Below are positions 1 through 10,854 of a stretch of DNA of 64,000 bases, piece after piece (position 1 is the stretch's first letter; the number at the start of each line of letters is the position of its first letter). The position numbers and the translations under genes were made by a program. The stretch is taken from NCBI GenBank assembly GCA_013306675.1, contig JABLUY010000010.1:186001-250000 (forward strand), read 5' to 3'. The notes under the pieces were generated by a model. The model saw only the letters and a program-made list of their open reading frames with translations, did no database searches and had not been told where the DNA came from. Origin of the DNA: Thraustochytrium sp. TN22 (Eukaryota; Sar; Bigyra; Thraustochytrida; Thraustochytriidae).

Positions 1-22
1 GAGCGCGCGGCGCGCCGGGAGC

Positions 23-1381
23 ATGGCGGGGCGCGACAAGGGCGGCGAGCGGCGCGGGCTGCGCGTGGTGGTCAAGATCGGGACGTCGAGCGTGCTGCAG
101 GAGGCGAGCGGCGGCGCGACGCAGCTGGCGCTGGTCCACCTGGCCACAACCGTGGAGGTGCTGTCGGAGCTGCGCGCAGCGGGCCACGAGGTGGTGCTGG
201 TGTCGTCGGGCGCGGTGGGCGCGGGGTGCCAGCGCGTGGGCTTCCGCGCGCGGCCCGCGGAGCTGTCCGCGCGGCAGGCGCTGGCGGCCATTGGCCAGGT
301 ACGGCTGGTGGCCAAGTATGACATGCTTTTCTCGTCGCTAGGCCAGCAGTGCGCGCAGGTGCTGCTGACGTACGAGAACTTTCAGGACCGCACGCAGTAT
401 CAGAACGCGCGACACACCTTCGACGCGCTCTTTGGCCTGGGCGTCATCCCGATCGTGAACGAGAATGACCCGGTCGGGATCCAGGAGATCAAGGCCGACA
501 ATGACAAGCTGGCCTGCATGGTGGGCAACATGATCCACGCCGACCTGGTCTTTCTCATGACGGACGTGGATGGCGTTTACACGGCGAACCCGCGCAAGGA
601 CCCGAACGCGCGGCGTCTGGCCCTCGTGACGGACTTCGCCGAGCTGCGCCGCACGTGCACGCTCGGTTCGGGCGACGAGTCGGAGTGGGGCATGGGCGGC
701 ATGGCGGCCAAGATCACGGCTGCCTCGCTGGCCACCTCGCTCGGCGTGCGCACCATCATCATGCACGCCGACGACTGCTCCAGGATACCCGAGTACGTGG
801 CGAATGAGCTGGCCGAGGTCAAGGGCGGCGCGGCGGGTCGCGAGAGCGGCAAGCGCTTCGCCTTTGGCACCACTTTTGAGCGGGTTGCCCACCCGCCGCG
901 CGAGCGCAAGCGCTGGATCCGTAGTCTGCCCCGCCGCGGCGCCATCACCGTTGACGACGGCGCGCGCGACGCCGTGCTCGCGCACAAGACGCTCTTCGCG
1001 CCTGGCGTCAAGGCCGTGCAGGGCAACTTCACCTCCTACGAGAGCGTCTCCATTGTCGATCTCTCCGGCAAGGAGATCGCTTGCGGACTCTCCAACTTTT
1101 CCTCGGGCCAGCTGCGCGAGATCTTGCACCTCAAGAAGCATGAGATTTACGAGCGCTTTCGCGTCAGCGGCACCGTCATCGAGCGCGACAACATGGACAT
1201 TTTCCCTCGTGAGGACGATGAGCCCAGGGCGGGCGCCAAGTCCGCGTCTGTTGTATCTGCTGCGCCTACCGTCCCTGCGGAGACCGGGGATGCTACCACT
1301 GCGGATGAGGTTGCCTCGGGTTCCACGGGCGACACGGGTTCTGATGGTGTGGAAGCCGAGCCTTTTTTGCCGCTTACCTAA
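23..1381 (+). CDS. PRO1: Glutamate 5-kinase with C-terminal PUA domain
   Basis: Catalyses ATP-dependent phosphorylation of glutamate to glutamyl-5-phosphate, the first step of proline synthesis, presumably in the cytosol. The 452-residue protein opens with the amino-acid-kinase core (VVVKIGTSSV near residue 16, VLVSSGAVGAG near 58, PIVNENDPV near 143, FLMTDVDGVY near 178, GMGGMAAKI near 227). A PUA domain follows at about residues 300-385 (RRGAITVDDGARDAV, then FSSGQL). This is the monofunctional kinase-PUA layout of bacterial ProB and yeast Pro1; there is no fused GSA dehydrogenase as in plant and animal P5CS. The last 60 residues are an acidic, Ser/Thr-rich tail of no known role. The start is the first ATG, 22 bases from the window edge. 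No intron is needed. Confidence 0.93.
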   Translation: MAGRDKGGERRGLRVVVKIGTSSVLQEASGGATQLALVHLATTVEVLSELRAAGHEVVLVSSGAVGAGCQRVGFRARPAELSARQALAAIGQVRLVAKYDMLFSSLGQQCAQVLLTYENFQDRTQYQNARHTFDALFGLGVIPIVNENDPVGIQEIKADNDKLACMVGNMIHADLVFLMTDVDGVYTANPRKDPNARRLALVTDFAELRRTCTLGSGDESEWGMGGMAAKITAASLATSLGVRTIIMHADDCSRIPEYVANELAEVKGGAAGRESGKRFAFGTTFERVAHPPRERKRWIRSLPRRGAITVDDGARDAVLAHKTLFAPGVKAVQGNFTSYESVSIVDLSGKEIACGLSNFSSGQLREILHLKKHEIYERFRVSGTVIERDNMDIFPREDDEPRAGAKSASVVSAAPTVPAETGDATTADEVASGSTGDTGSDGVEAEPFLPLT

Positions 1382-2387
1382 AGCTGGATGAAACAATCCT
1401 TGGTATTGAAAAGGATGGAGGATGGTGAACCACTGGAAGACCGTCACCTGCCACGAAGAGAGCTCTGCAGGATGAAGAGAGCGAGCTTTCCTTGGCACTG
1501 CAAACTTGAACAGCACTGCAGCATGGAGAGAACACACTTTCCTTGGCACTGCACAGTGGCGGCGCTGCCAAGAGCTCCGACCTTCGTGTCGCGAATCTTC
1601 AACAGCGCTGCTTGACTCTGGCTCCTCGAGCCTCACTCTCCCTCTCTCTTTGCACACCGATGTTCATTCACAAATTCTTTGCTGGTGCGCGCGCACGACA
1701 GCGCCCCCTCCAACTCGGCGCGAGGGGTGCCCCCCCTTGGACGACTTTTGCCCCTTCGCATCCATCGCCGCCGTCTCGCGCTCTGGCGGCTCTGCCGCGT
1801 CGCGAGGTCGCTGTCGGTACCAGGTACCCGGAACCACCAACGGCCGGAGACAGACCCTGACGCAGAGATGCGTAGTAGACCGCGAACCTCGACCCCGGCT
1901 GCGCAGGCTGCGCAGCAAGAGCATCGCAGGCCGGCATCGCACGGTGTCGCACGGCCGCTCACTGGCAGTTGCGTAGCTGGTATCTCCACGACGAAGATTT
2001 ACAAGCAGGGAGAAGAGGCCCGGGCCGCCCGGCGCCTCGACCTCCTCCAGCATCGAGAACCTGTACGTACCCGGTACCACGAACGTTCGGAGGACTCGGA
2101 AAGGATTACGCGCATGATGAAGAAGAAGAAGCCCGGCACCCCGACGTGCTCCAGCCCAGCAGGGAGAGCTTGCCTGCAACAGCCTCTAGTAGAAGAGCTC
2201 TTGCGCGCCGCCGACCACGACTTGGAGGCAGGCCGGCCAAGGGTGCGCAGGCCAGCCCGAGAGTGAGGCGGTCCACGTGGAGCCAAGTCAGGCCTCGCTG
2301 GTGAGTCCGCAACGGCGCAGCGGAGCAGACCGGCATCAGGATCGAGCGCGGCGCGGCGGGCGCGCGGCGCGGCGCGGCGGCGCGGCG
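1382..2387. other. Intergenic region between glutamate kinase and inositol polyphosphate kinase
   Basis: No coding sequence recognised. Contains a short direct repeat (TTTCCTTGGCACTGCA near 1488 and 1540), a pyrimidine-rich stretch near 1620-1660, and two copies of a GTACCCGG-type motif listed separately. Probably the 3' UTR of the upstream gene plus the promoter of the downstream gene. The last 50 bases before 2388 are almost pure G/C. Confidence 0.5.
1824..2085. repeat. Two dispersed copies of a 19-bp GTACCCGG motif
   Basis: GTACCCGGAACCACCAACG at 1824-1842 and GTACCCGGTACCACGAACG at 2067-2085 match at 17 of 19 positions, on the same strand, about 240 bases apart. Each sits beside another GTAC palindrome. 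They lie upstream of the inositol polyphosphate kinase start at 2388, so they could be promoter elements. That role is inferred only from position. Confidence 0.4.
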
Positions 2388-4226
2388 ATGGTGTCGGAGG
2401 GGCAGCTGCGCGCGGCGGCGGCGGCCGCCGGCGCGGTGGCGCTGGCGTACCTGGTGTGGCGGCGGTGGGAGGAGAACCATGCGGCGGCGCGGCGGCGCGG
2501 CGAGGCGCGCGGCGGCGGCAGCGCGGCGGCGGCGGCAGACGGCGGCAGCGGCGAGCTGGGCGCGCTGGACGCGGTGGGCGGGCACGGGAGCAAGAAGGAC
2601 AAGGGCCCGCCGATCCTGGTCAAGGAGGGCATGATCCTGAAGCCGTTCCAGCCGGCGCAGCCCGGCAAGGGCAAGAGCAGGGGCGAGCTGGAGGCGGACT
2701 TTTACCGCGAGGCGACGGAGAAGGGCGAGGCCATCAGGGACTTCATTCCCAAGTACATGGGCCTAGAGCGCCTGGGCGAGGCGGTGTACCTGAAGCTGGA
2801 GAACCTGACGTACGGGCTGGAGCGGCCGTGCATCCTGGACCTCAAGATGGGCACACAGACGTACGACGAGACGGCGTCGCCGGAGAAGATGGCGAGGGAG
2901 AAGAAGAAGTACCCGCCGCAGGAGAAGATCGGGTTCCGCATCGTGGGCATGAAGGTGTGGCGGCGCAGCACGGGCGAGGAGTGGAAGTCGTCGCGGGACT
3001 GGGCCATGAGCATTACGGAGGACTCGATGCAGAACGCGATCGAGCAGTTCTTCTTCGACGGGCGCGTGCTGCGCCACGCGCTCATGGCGAAGTTGGTGGG
3101 TGAGCTGGACCGCATCGAGGAGATGCTGCGGCGCGCGCCCAAGTGGCGCATGTACGGCAGCTCGCTGCTCGTGGTGTACGACGGCAAGGCGGAGCAGCCG
3201 GAGCTCCGCGTGCGCATGATCGACTTTGCGCACGTGTTTCCGATCCGCGACGGCGGCGTGGACGAGGGCTACCTGCACGGCGTGGACTTTCTGCGCGGCT
3301 GCCTGACGGCGAGCCTGGCAAGCGCGGCGCCGCGCGCTGGGCCGGCGCAGGTGGGCGGCGCGCACGGCAACATCTCGGCGCGCGGCGGCGAGATCGTCAA
3401 GCGCGAGGACAAGCCGGCGCAGTTCGACGACGAGGTCGCCTTTTACCGCAAGGCTTGGGATGAGGCGCAGCCCGACAGCCTGTCGCGCGTCATGCCGCGG
3501 CTCATCCGCGTGAACGAGTCGGCGCGCCCGCGCGAGATGGTCATCTCGGACGCCGCCACGCTCGTGCGCGCGCCTTCGCTCGACCCGCAGGCCGCCGAGG
3601 CGGTCTCCATCATGGACGTCAAGCTCGGCCTGCGCTCGTTCCGCGCCGACTGCCCCAACGACCCCAAGCCGGACTACTACAACAAGTACGCCACCTTTGA
3701 GACCGAGCTCTCGCCGGGCCGCGCCGAGAGCATCTGGCAGGAGCTCGTGCGCGACCGCAACGGCCCGCCCTGCCTGGCCGAGGGCAAGCTTGGCAAGCGC
3801 GACTACCTCGCCTTCCGCGACGCCACCACGACCTCGCGCGAGCTCGCCTTTCGCCTCACCGCCCTCGTGCACGGCGACTACCGCGTCTCGCAGGCCGACT
3901 CGCGCTCCATCGAGACGCGCTTTCAGTTCCTCGAGCGCCTCGAGCACTACCTCTACAACGAGGAGGGCTTTGACCTTGGCCTCGCGCGCCAGTTCGTCGA
4001 CGAGCTGCACACCGTGGAGCACGCCCTCTCCGAGTCCCGCATCTACGCGGACTATGAGCTCGTGGGCACTTCCCTGCTCTTTCTCCACTGCAACGGCCGC
4101 GCTGCGATTCGCCTCATCGACTTTGCCAACTCCACGCCCTCCGACGCCGCCGACCGCAACGGCGTCCACACCGGCGTCCAGCTGCTCGCCATGGCCATCG
4201 AGGAGCTCATTCACAAGTATAGCTAG
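2388..4226 (+). CDS. Inositol polyphosphate kinase family protein with two tandem IPK domains
   Basis: The IPK superfamily (IPMK, IP6K, IP3K) phosphorylates soluble inositol phosphates. The 612-residue protein has a hydrophobic N-terminal stretch (about residues 8-23, then RRWEE) that could be a signal anchor. Domain 1 carries the family signature PCILDLKMG (near residue 146), SSLLVVYD (near 257) and MIDFAHV (near 276). Domain 2 repeats the signatures: SIMDVKLG (near 407, lacking the usual leading Pro), GTSLLF (near 559) and LIDFANST (near 574). Usual family members have one such domain in 250-450 residues, so this is a tandem duplication or fusion. The reading frame is open from 2277, but the ATG at 2388 is chosen because the hydrophobic segment follows directly and the upstream part is GC-rich filler. 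Which inositol phosphate is used cannot be told. Confidence 0.85.
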   Translation: MVSEGQLRAAAAAAGAVALAYLVWRRWEENHAAARRRGEARGGGSAAAAADGGSGELGALDAVGGHGSKKDKGPPILVKEGMILKPFQPAQPGKGKSRGELEADFYREATEKGEAIRDFIPKYMGLERLGEAVYLKLENLTYGLERPCILDLKMGTQTYDETASPEKMAREKKKYPPQEKIGFRIVGMKVWRRSTGEEWKSSRDWAMSITEDSMQNAIEQFFFDGRVLRHALMAKLVGELDRIEEMLRRAPKWRMYGSSLLVVYDGKAEQPELRVRMIDFAHVFPIRDGGVDEGYLHGVDFLRGCLTASLASAAPRAGPAQVGGAHGNISARGGEIVKREDKPAQFDDEVAFYRKAWDEAQPDSLSRVMPRLIRVNESARPREMVISDAATLVRAPSLDPQAAEAVSIMDVKLGLRSFRADCPNDPKPDYYNKYATFETELSPGRAESIWQELVRDRNGPPCLAEGKLGKRDYLAFRDATTTSRELAFRLTALVHGDYRVSQADSRSIETRFQFLERLEHYLYNEEGFDLGLARQFVDELHTVEHALSESRIYADYELVGTSLLFLHCNGRAAIRLIDFANSTPSDAADRNGVHTGVQLLAMAIEELIHKYS

Positions 4227-4861
4227 ACGCAACCTGCCAAATGCGTGCGGTTCGCCATGCCGATACGCCAGCAAGCTAGCTAGCTAGCAAGCTAGCAAGC
4301 AAGCAAGGTAGGCTTGTCGAGAGAAATTGCAAGTACAACACGTTGACTGTGGCTGGGGGAGGAGGAGATTTGCGATGCGCGGTGGACAGAGTTCAGACCT
4401 TGAAATCGAGAGAAAGAGGATGAGGCACGATGCACCGCCCACGCTCCGGCCGCCAGACTGGCAGACCGGCCATGACTCTCACTCTCACGGAGGCGCTACG
4501 CGCGTACCTTGTGGTGAGGGTTGTGAGGCGCCGTGAAAGGCATCCCAGTCTGACTTCTTCATTCACATCAACCAAAAAGGAAGCATCGTTCGAACTCGGA
4601 GGCACACCAGGAGTTCAGGTCCGACCTGGCTGGTCTCACTGGCAGAGGCGTGGCGTGGCATGGCATGGCATTCACGCGAAGCTCAGAGCCTCAGACTCGC
4701 GGTCGCCAGGCAGGGTTGCCAAGGTCGTCGGACGCAGCCCTTGCAGAGAATCTCGCGAGGTCTGGTGACGCGGCTTGTTGGCGGGCACTGGCGGCCCCAT
4801 GGTTATTTGCGTCACGGTGGTCACCATGGCGGACGCCGCCCACCATCACCCGCCAAGCCAC

Positions 4862-4888
4862 CACTGGCAGCGCGAGGCTCTGCCAGTG
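4862..4888. repeat. Inverted repeat CACTGGCAG / CTGCCAGTG
   Basis: A perfect 9-bp inverted repeat: CACTGGCAG at 4862-4870 and CTGCCAGTG at 4880-4888, separated by 9 bases. The same arms recur with 11-bp stems at 35113-35149, 38178-38233 and 59622-59667. It could form a hairpin or be a two-site protein target. Function unknown. Confidence 0.6.
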
Positions 4889-7655
4889 CTGACGTTTAGG
4901 CGTTCCCGTAGCTTCTCCACGTGAAGCTGTTCAAGCTGTTCAAGGGACCTGGCCGGTGTTCGGACACCGATTGAACAAGCAAGGAAGGCAAGCAAGACGA
5001 GCAAGTCTTCAGCAAGATGAAGAGTGGGAGGGAGCACGAGCCGCCAGCCCTCACAGCCTCGTTGACAGTACGGGTGAAGTTGGTTGTTGAACTTTCGCGG
5101 CCTGCCTCCCGCGCTGGTCCGGGGCTTGCTGCCTGTCACTTGCTCGCGTGGCAGTGCTACTTGGCCTACTAGTAGAACGGCACCCGCCGCGCTCGTCCAC
5201 TGCTGCCGCTGGCAGTGCAGGTCACCCAGGAAATTGGTCCGGCTGGCCCTTGCAACTTGCCAAGGTGTGTCCGCGATCAACCAAAAGTCAACAAAGTCGA
5301 GTAGCCTGGCCACCAGGCGTGGCGTGGTACGACAGACAGCCACGCGCCGCCTGCCGTGCCAGTCACGGTGGTGGTGGCCGGGTGGCGTGGCACTGGCTGG
5401 TTAGCACAGCCTGAGGTGCAGCGCAGGCCTGGCTGCGGCGCTGCGCAACGCGCGGCCGCCGCTCTTGGTCCGCGGCGCCTCCAACTCCCCGCGAACGTGC
5501 TCCAGCGCGCGGCCATGCACGACAGCCAGCGAGGCGCCTCCTCCGTTTCGCTCGTAGGTAGCGGCCACGGCACGCATCGCGATGATCGCATGCATGTCCG
5601 CGAGCCAGGGTCAGCGCAGCTGCGCTGTGCTTCGGCGCGAGGCAGCTGCCAGCCAGCCAGCAGCTCCTGTGCCTGAGTGAAGCTGCAGCCTGCCAAGGTC
5701 TGCGACTCCGCGCCGAGCTCCATCCACGTTGCCGAATCGAGAGACCATCCTGGCAGCCAGGCGAGGCCACCGGCAGCCACTGTGGCACTGACCGCGCTGA
5801 GCAGCTGAGTGAGCGAGCAGTGGCAGGTCCGTGCCATGGGCCCATCACCACTGGACTCTGCGTCTTGCGCGTCTGGCGCGTCTGGCGTGCTCCGAATTCG
5901 CACGCCACGCAGGGCCAGGCCGCAGCCCCGGACGAGAACTCCCGTTGGCTACACCGGTGACAGAAGAACTGCGTGCAGTGACAGCTCGCAGTTCGTGAGT
6001 GAGCGTGCGTCTCCGGTCCGGAGCCTCGGGCGGCCGGGCCTGCAAAACGCGCTCACTGTCAGCGCGGCGCCGCGCCGCCGCCACTCACTGCAGGGCGCCA
6101 CGGCCTCTGCCCTGCCACCGCTGCTGTCGTGCGCTCGTTGCACTGCAGTGCAGGCAGTGCGGTGCTCGCTCGTCGTCGATCACGAGTCGGAGGACCACTG
6201 CCGGACTCGGAGTCCCAACCATGCCGCCACCGGCCAGGTGCGCCTCCGAGATTGAGCCGAAGAAAGCGCAGTTCAGCGCCTGCACGCCCCACAACTGCCT
6301 TGCTGCTTTGCTTGCTCGCCCGAGCTTCTGCCTCCTTGCCTCGCCTTGCCTTGCCTCGCTCCGCCTCGCATCGATCCTGAAAAATCATCCTGATGATGGA
6401 TGTCGCAAGACAAGAAAGAAAAACACCAGCGACCAGCGGCCGCTGCGCGACCCGCCGCCGCCCGTGCGCCGCGAGCCTTCGCGCTGCGACCCTACGCTCT
6501 GCGCTCGTTGAACCTCGTTTTTCAGCCGGCCGGCCAGCCTGCCTGCCTGCCGCCCTCGCGGCGTCGGCATTCGGCGCCTGTCCCGTCACGCACGCCGCGC
6601 TGCCCGCCGTGGCCGCTGGCCGCGCTCGCAGGTAGGTAGGTGCCTCTTGCGAGGCGACTTGCGAGCCGGGCGCGCCGGCCGACGCCGCGGCGCTCGCCCG
6701 CGGCTGCTCGCCGCGCCGCGGCATCGCGCCCGCTCAGCGCGCGCCGGCTCGCCGGGCTCGCCGGCCGAGCGCGGCGGCGGCGGCGCCGCGGCGCCGCTGG
6801 CCCGGCGCGGCGCGGCTGCCTCGGCGCCGGCCTTCCTCCCAGCCGAGGCCGCCTTCCTCGTCCTCCCCGCGCCGCGCTTCCTGCGGATGCCGCCGTGATG
6901 ACGAGCTCGAGGCCGCGGCGGCGCGCGAGGCGCGCGGCGCGGCGCGCCGGGCGGCCGGGCTCGCGCGGCGGCGCAGGGCTGGCAGGGCGGCGCCGCAGCG
7001 CAGCGCAGGGCGGCGCGCCAGCCCGGCCTCGAGCGCGGCCCCAGCCTGGCCGCACGCGGGCAGCCGGCGAGTCCGCGCCGCCCCGTTCGGCTGCAGGACC
7101 GGCGCGTCGCGGCGCAGCGCGAGCGCGGCGCGGTGCAGCGCGGCGGCGCGGCGCCCGGCACGAGCGGGCGGGCGGGCGGGCGCGGCAGCCGGGGAGGGAG
7201 GGACGGCGAGGGCGAGCGAGGCCTGCAGCCGCCACGGGCCGCGCCGTGCTGGCGTCCTGCCAGGCGGGCTCGGCCTGGCCTGGGCTCGGCGGGTTGTGTC
7301 AGGCGGCTGGGGCCGTGCGCACGGGCTCGCGCGGCGACCGACAGCGCAGCGCAGCGCGGCGCGGCGCGGCGCGGCGCAGCGGGCGCAGCGAGCTGGCAGC
7401 ACGGCGCGACGTTGGCGCTGACGTCTCTTCCGTGGCGCCGCTGGCTGCCAAGCAGCGCAGCGAGCCTCGGTTCCTTGGTGGTGTTTTTTCGAAAAAAATT
7501 CGAAGTCGAGGGCGCCGCCGCGCGCGCCGCGAGCGCGAGCGCCCTGGCAGCCAGGCCGGGCGGGCGGGCGGCCGCGGCCCTGCGCCCGCGCCTGCGCCCA
7601 GTGCGCCGCGCCTGCGCGCGCGCGGCCGGCCGGCGCGCGGCCGCCCACCCGCCCG

Positions 7656-7705
7656 GCCTCGCCTCGCCTCGCCTCGCCTCGCCTCGCCTCGCCTCGCCTC
7701 GCCTT
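7656..7705. repeat. GCCTC pentanucleotide microsatellite
   Basis: About ten tandem copies of GCCTC, followed within 60 bases by AAGG/AAGC runs. It lies roughly 480 bases upstream of the MYB start codon, so it is probably promoter or 5' UTR. Confidence 0.85.
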
Positions 7706-8181
7706 GACGAGAAAAAAAGAAGGAAAGAAGGAAAGAAAGCAAGCAAGCAAGCAAGAGCGAGACTCGGGAGGGAGGGCAGGCAAGGGAGACTTGGCGCGGC
7801 CTCCGCGCGGTTCAGAGCGGCGGCAGACCGCGATCGCTCGATTCAGCCGGCCACGCCGCGCGAACGCTTCGGCGCCAGGCCCGCCCCGGCCGGCTGCTGC
7901 TGCCTGCGGTGCGCTGCTGCCCGACCGCGCGGAGGGAGGAGGAGTCGCGCGCAAGCAAGCTCGCTTCGCACCCGCGCGCTCGCGCTCGCGCTCGCGCCTC
8001 GCACCCAAGCGCTCGCGTGAAGGCGTGAAGGAGGAGGCGGCGGCGCGTACTCGTGGGCGACGGGCGTGCTGGAGAGGGAGGAGCAGGCGCTGCAGCTGGC
8101 CGCGCCCAGCGGCAGGGCAGGCAGGCAGGCAGGCAGGCAGGCGAGCGGGCAAAGAGGGAAAGAAAGGACTGGCAGGCAGGC

Positions 8182-9416
8182 ATGTCGGAGGCCGGGCGGC
8201 TGCTGCTGGAGGGCATGAGCATCTCGAGCGGCGCCAGCGACGCCGGGAGCGACAAGCGGCTGACGAAGCGGCAGCTGTCGAATGGCACCTACAACAACGC
8301 CGGGCCCGCGCCCGCGCTGCAGCGCGTCTCCTTCCTGAGCGCGCGCAAGCCGGGCGTGGTGCCGCGCATGTGGACGGCCGCCGAGGACGAGGCGCTGCGC
8401 GCCGCCGTGGCCAAGCACGGCGAGAAGAACTGGCGCGCCATCGCCGAGGAGATCGAGGGCCGCAACCACCTGCAGTGCGTGCAGCGGTGGAAGAAGGCGC
8501 TGCGGCCCGGCCTCGTCAAGGGCCAGTGGACCAAGGAGGAGGACGCCAAGCTGCTCGACCTCATCAAGGCCTTCACCGAAAAGAGCAACATCTCCGCCGT
8601 CAACTGGCAGGCCATCTCGCAGCAGATCCACGGCCGCAACGCCAAGCAGTGCCGCGAGCGCTGGTTCCTCAACCTCGACCCCAGCATCAACCGCGGCCAG
8701 TGGACCGCCGCCGAGGACCGCTGCCTGCTCGAGCTCGCCGCCCAGTTCGGCGGCCGCTGGTCCCTCATCTCCAAGAACATGGAGGGCCGCACCGAGAACA
8801 TGGTCAAGACGCGCTATCAGAGCCTGCAGCGCCAGGAGGCGCGCAACCGCGGCTGGACCGACAACGAGGACAGCACCCTGCTCCAGGCCGCCATGATGTT
8901 CGGCCGCAACTGGACCAAGATCTCCAAGCAGCTGCCCGGCCGCTCCAAGGGCCAGGTGCGCAAGCGCTTCACCCAGCTCACGCAGAGCCGCCCCGACCTT
9001 GTACAGCAGATTGAGACCATCGAGGACCAGATCTCCGAGGGCCACATCCTCGTGCCCGAGCTCCCACCAGCGCCCATCAAGCCCATCTCCACCACGGCGC
9101 TCCCGCACACGGCTGCCCTCATCGGCGGCCAGCCGTCCCAGTCCTCCGCCTCGCCCTACGGCAACGGCGGCTACAGCAACGGCGGCTCCTCTTCCTACTA
9201 CGCCCAGCCGACCCAGTCCTCCTCGCAGCACTTTGGCGCCTCGTCCTACGGCCAGCCGCAGCCCCCGCCCCCGCCCTCGGCCTCAGCCTACGACAGCTAC
9301 GGCCTCGACTCGCTCGCCATCGGCGGCACCTCCGCGTCGTCCTCGGCGGCGCGCGGCTCCTCCTCCCTCGGCATGTCCCAGCACCACCAGCCGTCGAACC
9401 AGTACCAGTCCCAGTC

Positions 9417-9458
<42 letters not shown>

Positions 9459-10221
9459 CCCAAAGGGCATGTTCCGCAAGTATGGCAGCTCCTGGATGGC
9501 TGGCATCGCCGATAACCTCGACGCCACCGGCCCCAGCAACACGCTCACCTCCTACCCGTCCGCGCTCGGCGGCATCGACTCGCTGCGCCGCACCAGCTCG
9601 CAAAAGTTCCTCGGCGACTGGGGCCGCACGGCCGAGAACAACACCACCAACGCCGACGCCGGCCTCGCCTCCACCATGCACTCGCACGCCACCACGGCGC
9701 CCAACGCCAACCTCATGCACCGGCAGGAGACCAACACCCAAATCATGCTGCTCGACAAGTTCCTCAACAACGAGGCCAGCTCCAACGGCAGCGGCAGCTC
9801 CGGCGCATCGCCCTCCACCGAGATGCCACCCGACTTCCCGCCCTCGCTCGGCGGCGAGGCGCCCCCGCTCTCCCGCAACACCTCGCAACAGACCAGCCAG
9901 CAAGCCTCTGCCTATCAGTTTCAGTCCAACCAGCCCGCTCAGACCGTCGCCCAGCAGGCCCAGGCCAGCCAGCAGCGGCAAAAGGGCCTCCGCGCCTACA
10001 ACTCCTGGGGCTCGGTCGGTGCCGGCATCCACGGCAGCTCCGGCTCGGACTTTGCTCAGCTCTTCTCCTTCGAGTCCGGCATGGCCGCCGCCAACCAGAC
10101 CGCCGCCCCAGTCAAGTCCCTCCAGCACAAGATGTCCAGCTCCAACTGGCAGACTGGCCCCACGCTCCAGACCTACGAGAGCAACGGCCAGGACATGAAG
10201 AACATCTTCAACATGCTCTGA
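8182..10221 (+). CDS. MYB-type DNA-binding protein with four SANT/MYB repeats
   Basis: Probable nuclear transcription factor, 679 residues. Four consecutive repeats show the spaced tryptophans and acidic ED pair: RMWTAAEDEAL near residue 62, KGQWTKEED near 112, RGQWTAAED near 170 and RGWTDNED near 222, ending near 270. Repeats 1-3 resemble animal/plant 3R-MYB (for example GRNAKQCRERW in repeat 2); a fourth repeat is as in SNAPc4-like and 4R-MYB proteins. Repeat 2 has a four-residue insertion (KSNI). The C-terminal 400 residues are low-complexity, Ser/Gln/Pro-rich, with about 13 glutamines at 9418-9456, typical of an activation region. The frame is open upstream to 8053, but the first ATG is at 8182. 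No intron is needed. SNAPc4 orthology is not supported beyond repeat number. Confidence 0.88.
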
Positions 10222-10854
10222 CCGTGATCGACGGGACGCAGACCGACCGACCGACGGACCGACCTTCATTTTTGAACCCACCCCTTCGATCACACACACA
10301 GCACAGACAGATACCCAGCCAGCTAGACTTTCACCAGCACCGACCAGATTAAAATAGGGTGCAATCTCTCTGCCCTTTTCGGACTCTGACTGAGAATATC
10401 CCAATCACACCTCTATGCTTACTCGTATCCGCCTACCACGCGGGGGTCCCTCGGTGACGCCCGGCACAGGGGGCACTAAAGCGTATTAAGAGGGTACTTT
10501 ACTCCCGATTTGCTCCAAAAAAGTGGCCTAGAGTCTGGCGAAGTTAGTTCCGCATTCGATCAAAAACGCAGCGATGGGGCCGAGCTTGAAGAGGCCCACT
10601 CGAAGCGACCCAAGGCTCCTGCCCCCTATTCATTTTGGCCGAAGGCGTGGTGGTTAGGATGAGATGAGCTCGGCAGTTCGCCCAGAGCGGCTTTGGGGGG
10701 AGCTCGCGCGCGACTTCGTCGCGGAGCGCGCTGGAGCCGCAGGCGCTGCGGCGCGCGGCTGCAGGCGGCCCTGGCGGGTGCCTTGTGCCTGCTCTCAGCT
10801 CGCACGCCCCTGCCGCAGCGCTTGGACGTGGAGTCGGGCCCGCACTGCGACATC
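10222..10854. other. Intergenic region after the MYB gene
   Basis: Starts with a GACC-rich run (10236-10264) just after the MYB stop, then an AT-richer segment (10265-10560) that is probably the MYB 3' UTR and terminator. From about 10660 GC content rises again into the decayed element gene. No terminal inverted repeat or flanking TTAA pair typical of piggyBac elements was found here. Confidence 0.4.

Larger units (their letters stand above)
4227..8181. other. Four-kilobase gene-free GC-rich stretch
   Basis: No gene recognised on either strand. Open frames here are arginine/alanine/proline-rich on both strands at once, which marks them as compositional artefacts; 6600-7700 is the most extreme. 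Visible contents: a GCTAGC/GCAAGC run at 4271-4310, GGCGTGGCATGGCATGGC-like runs near 4650, a CACTGGCAG inverted repeat at 4862-4888, many single TGGCAG/CTGCCA boxes between 5200 and 5820, a GCCTC microsatellite (7656-7705), AAGC runs near 7740 and CAGG runs near 8110-8140. The last kilobase is probably promoter and 5' UTR of the MYB gene. A non-coding RNA cannot be excluded. Confidence 0.5.

Noticed and set aside
4580-4610. tRNA-like T-loop (GTTCGAACTCGG)
   Set aside because: No matching acceptor, D-arm or anticodon stem around it; no convincing tRNA was found anywhere in the window by eye.
6586-8152. Several overlapping long open frames on both strands upstream of the MYB gene
   Set aside because: Arg/Ala/Pro-rich in every frame at once, which reflects composition; none starts with a supported ATG followed by non-repetitive sequence.
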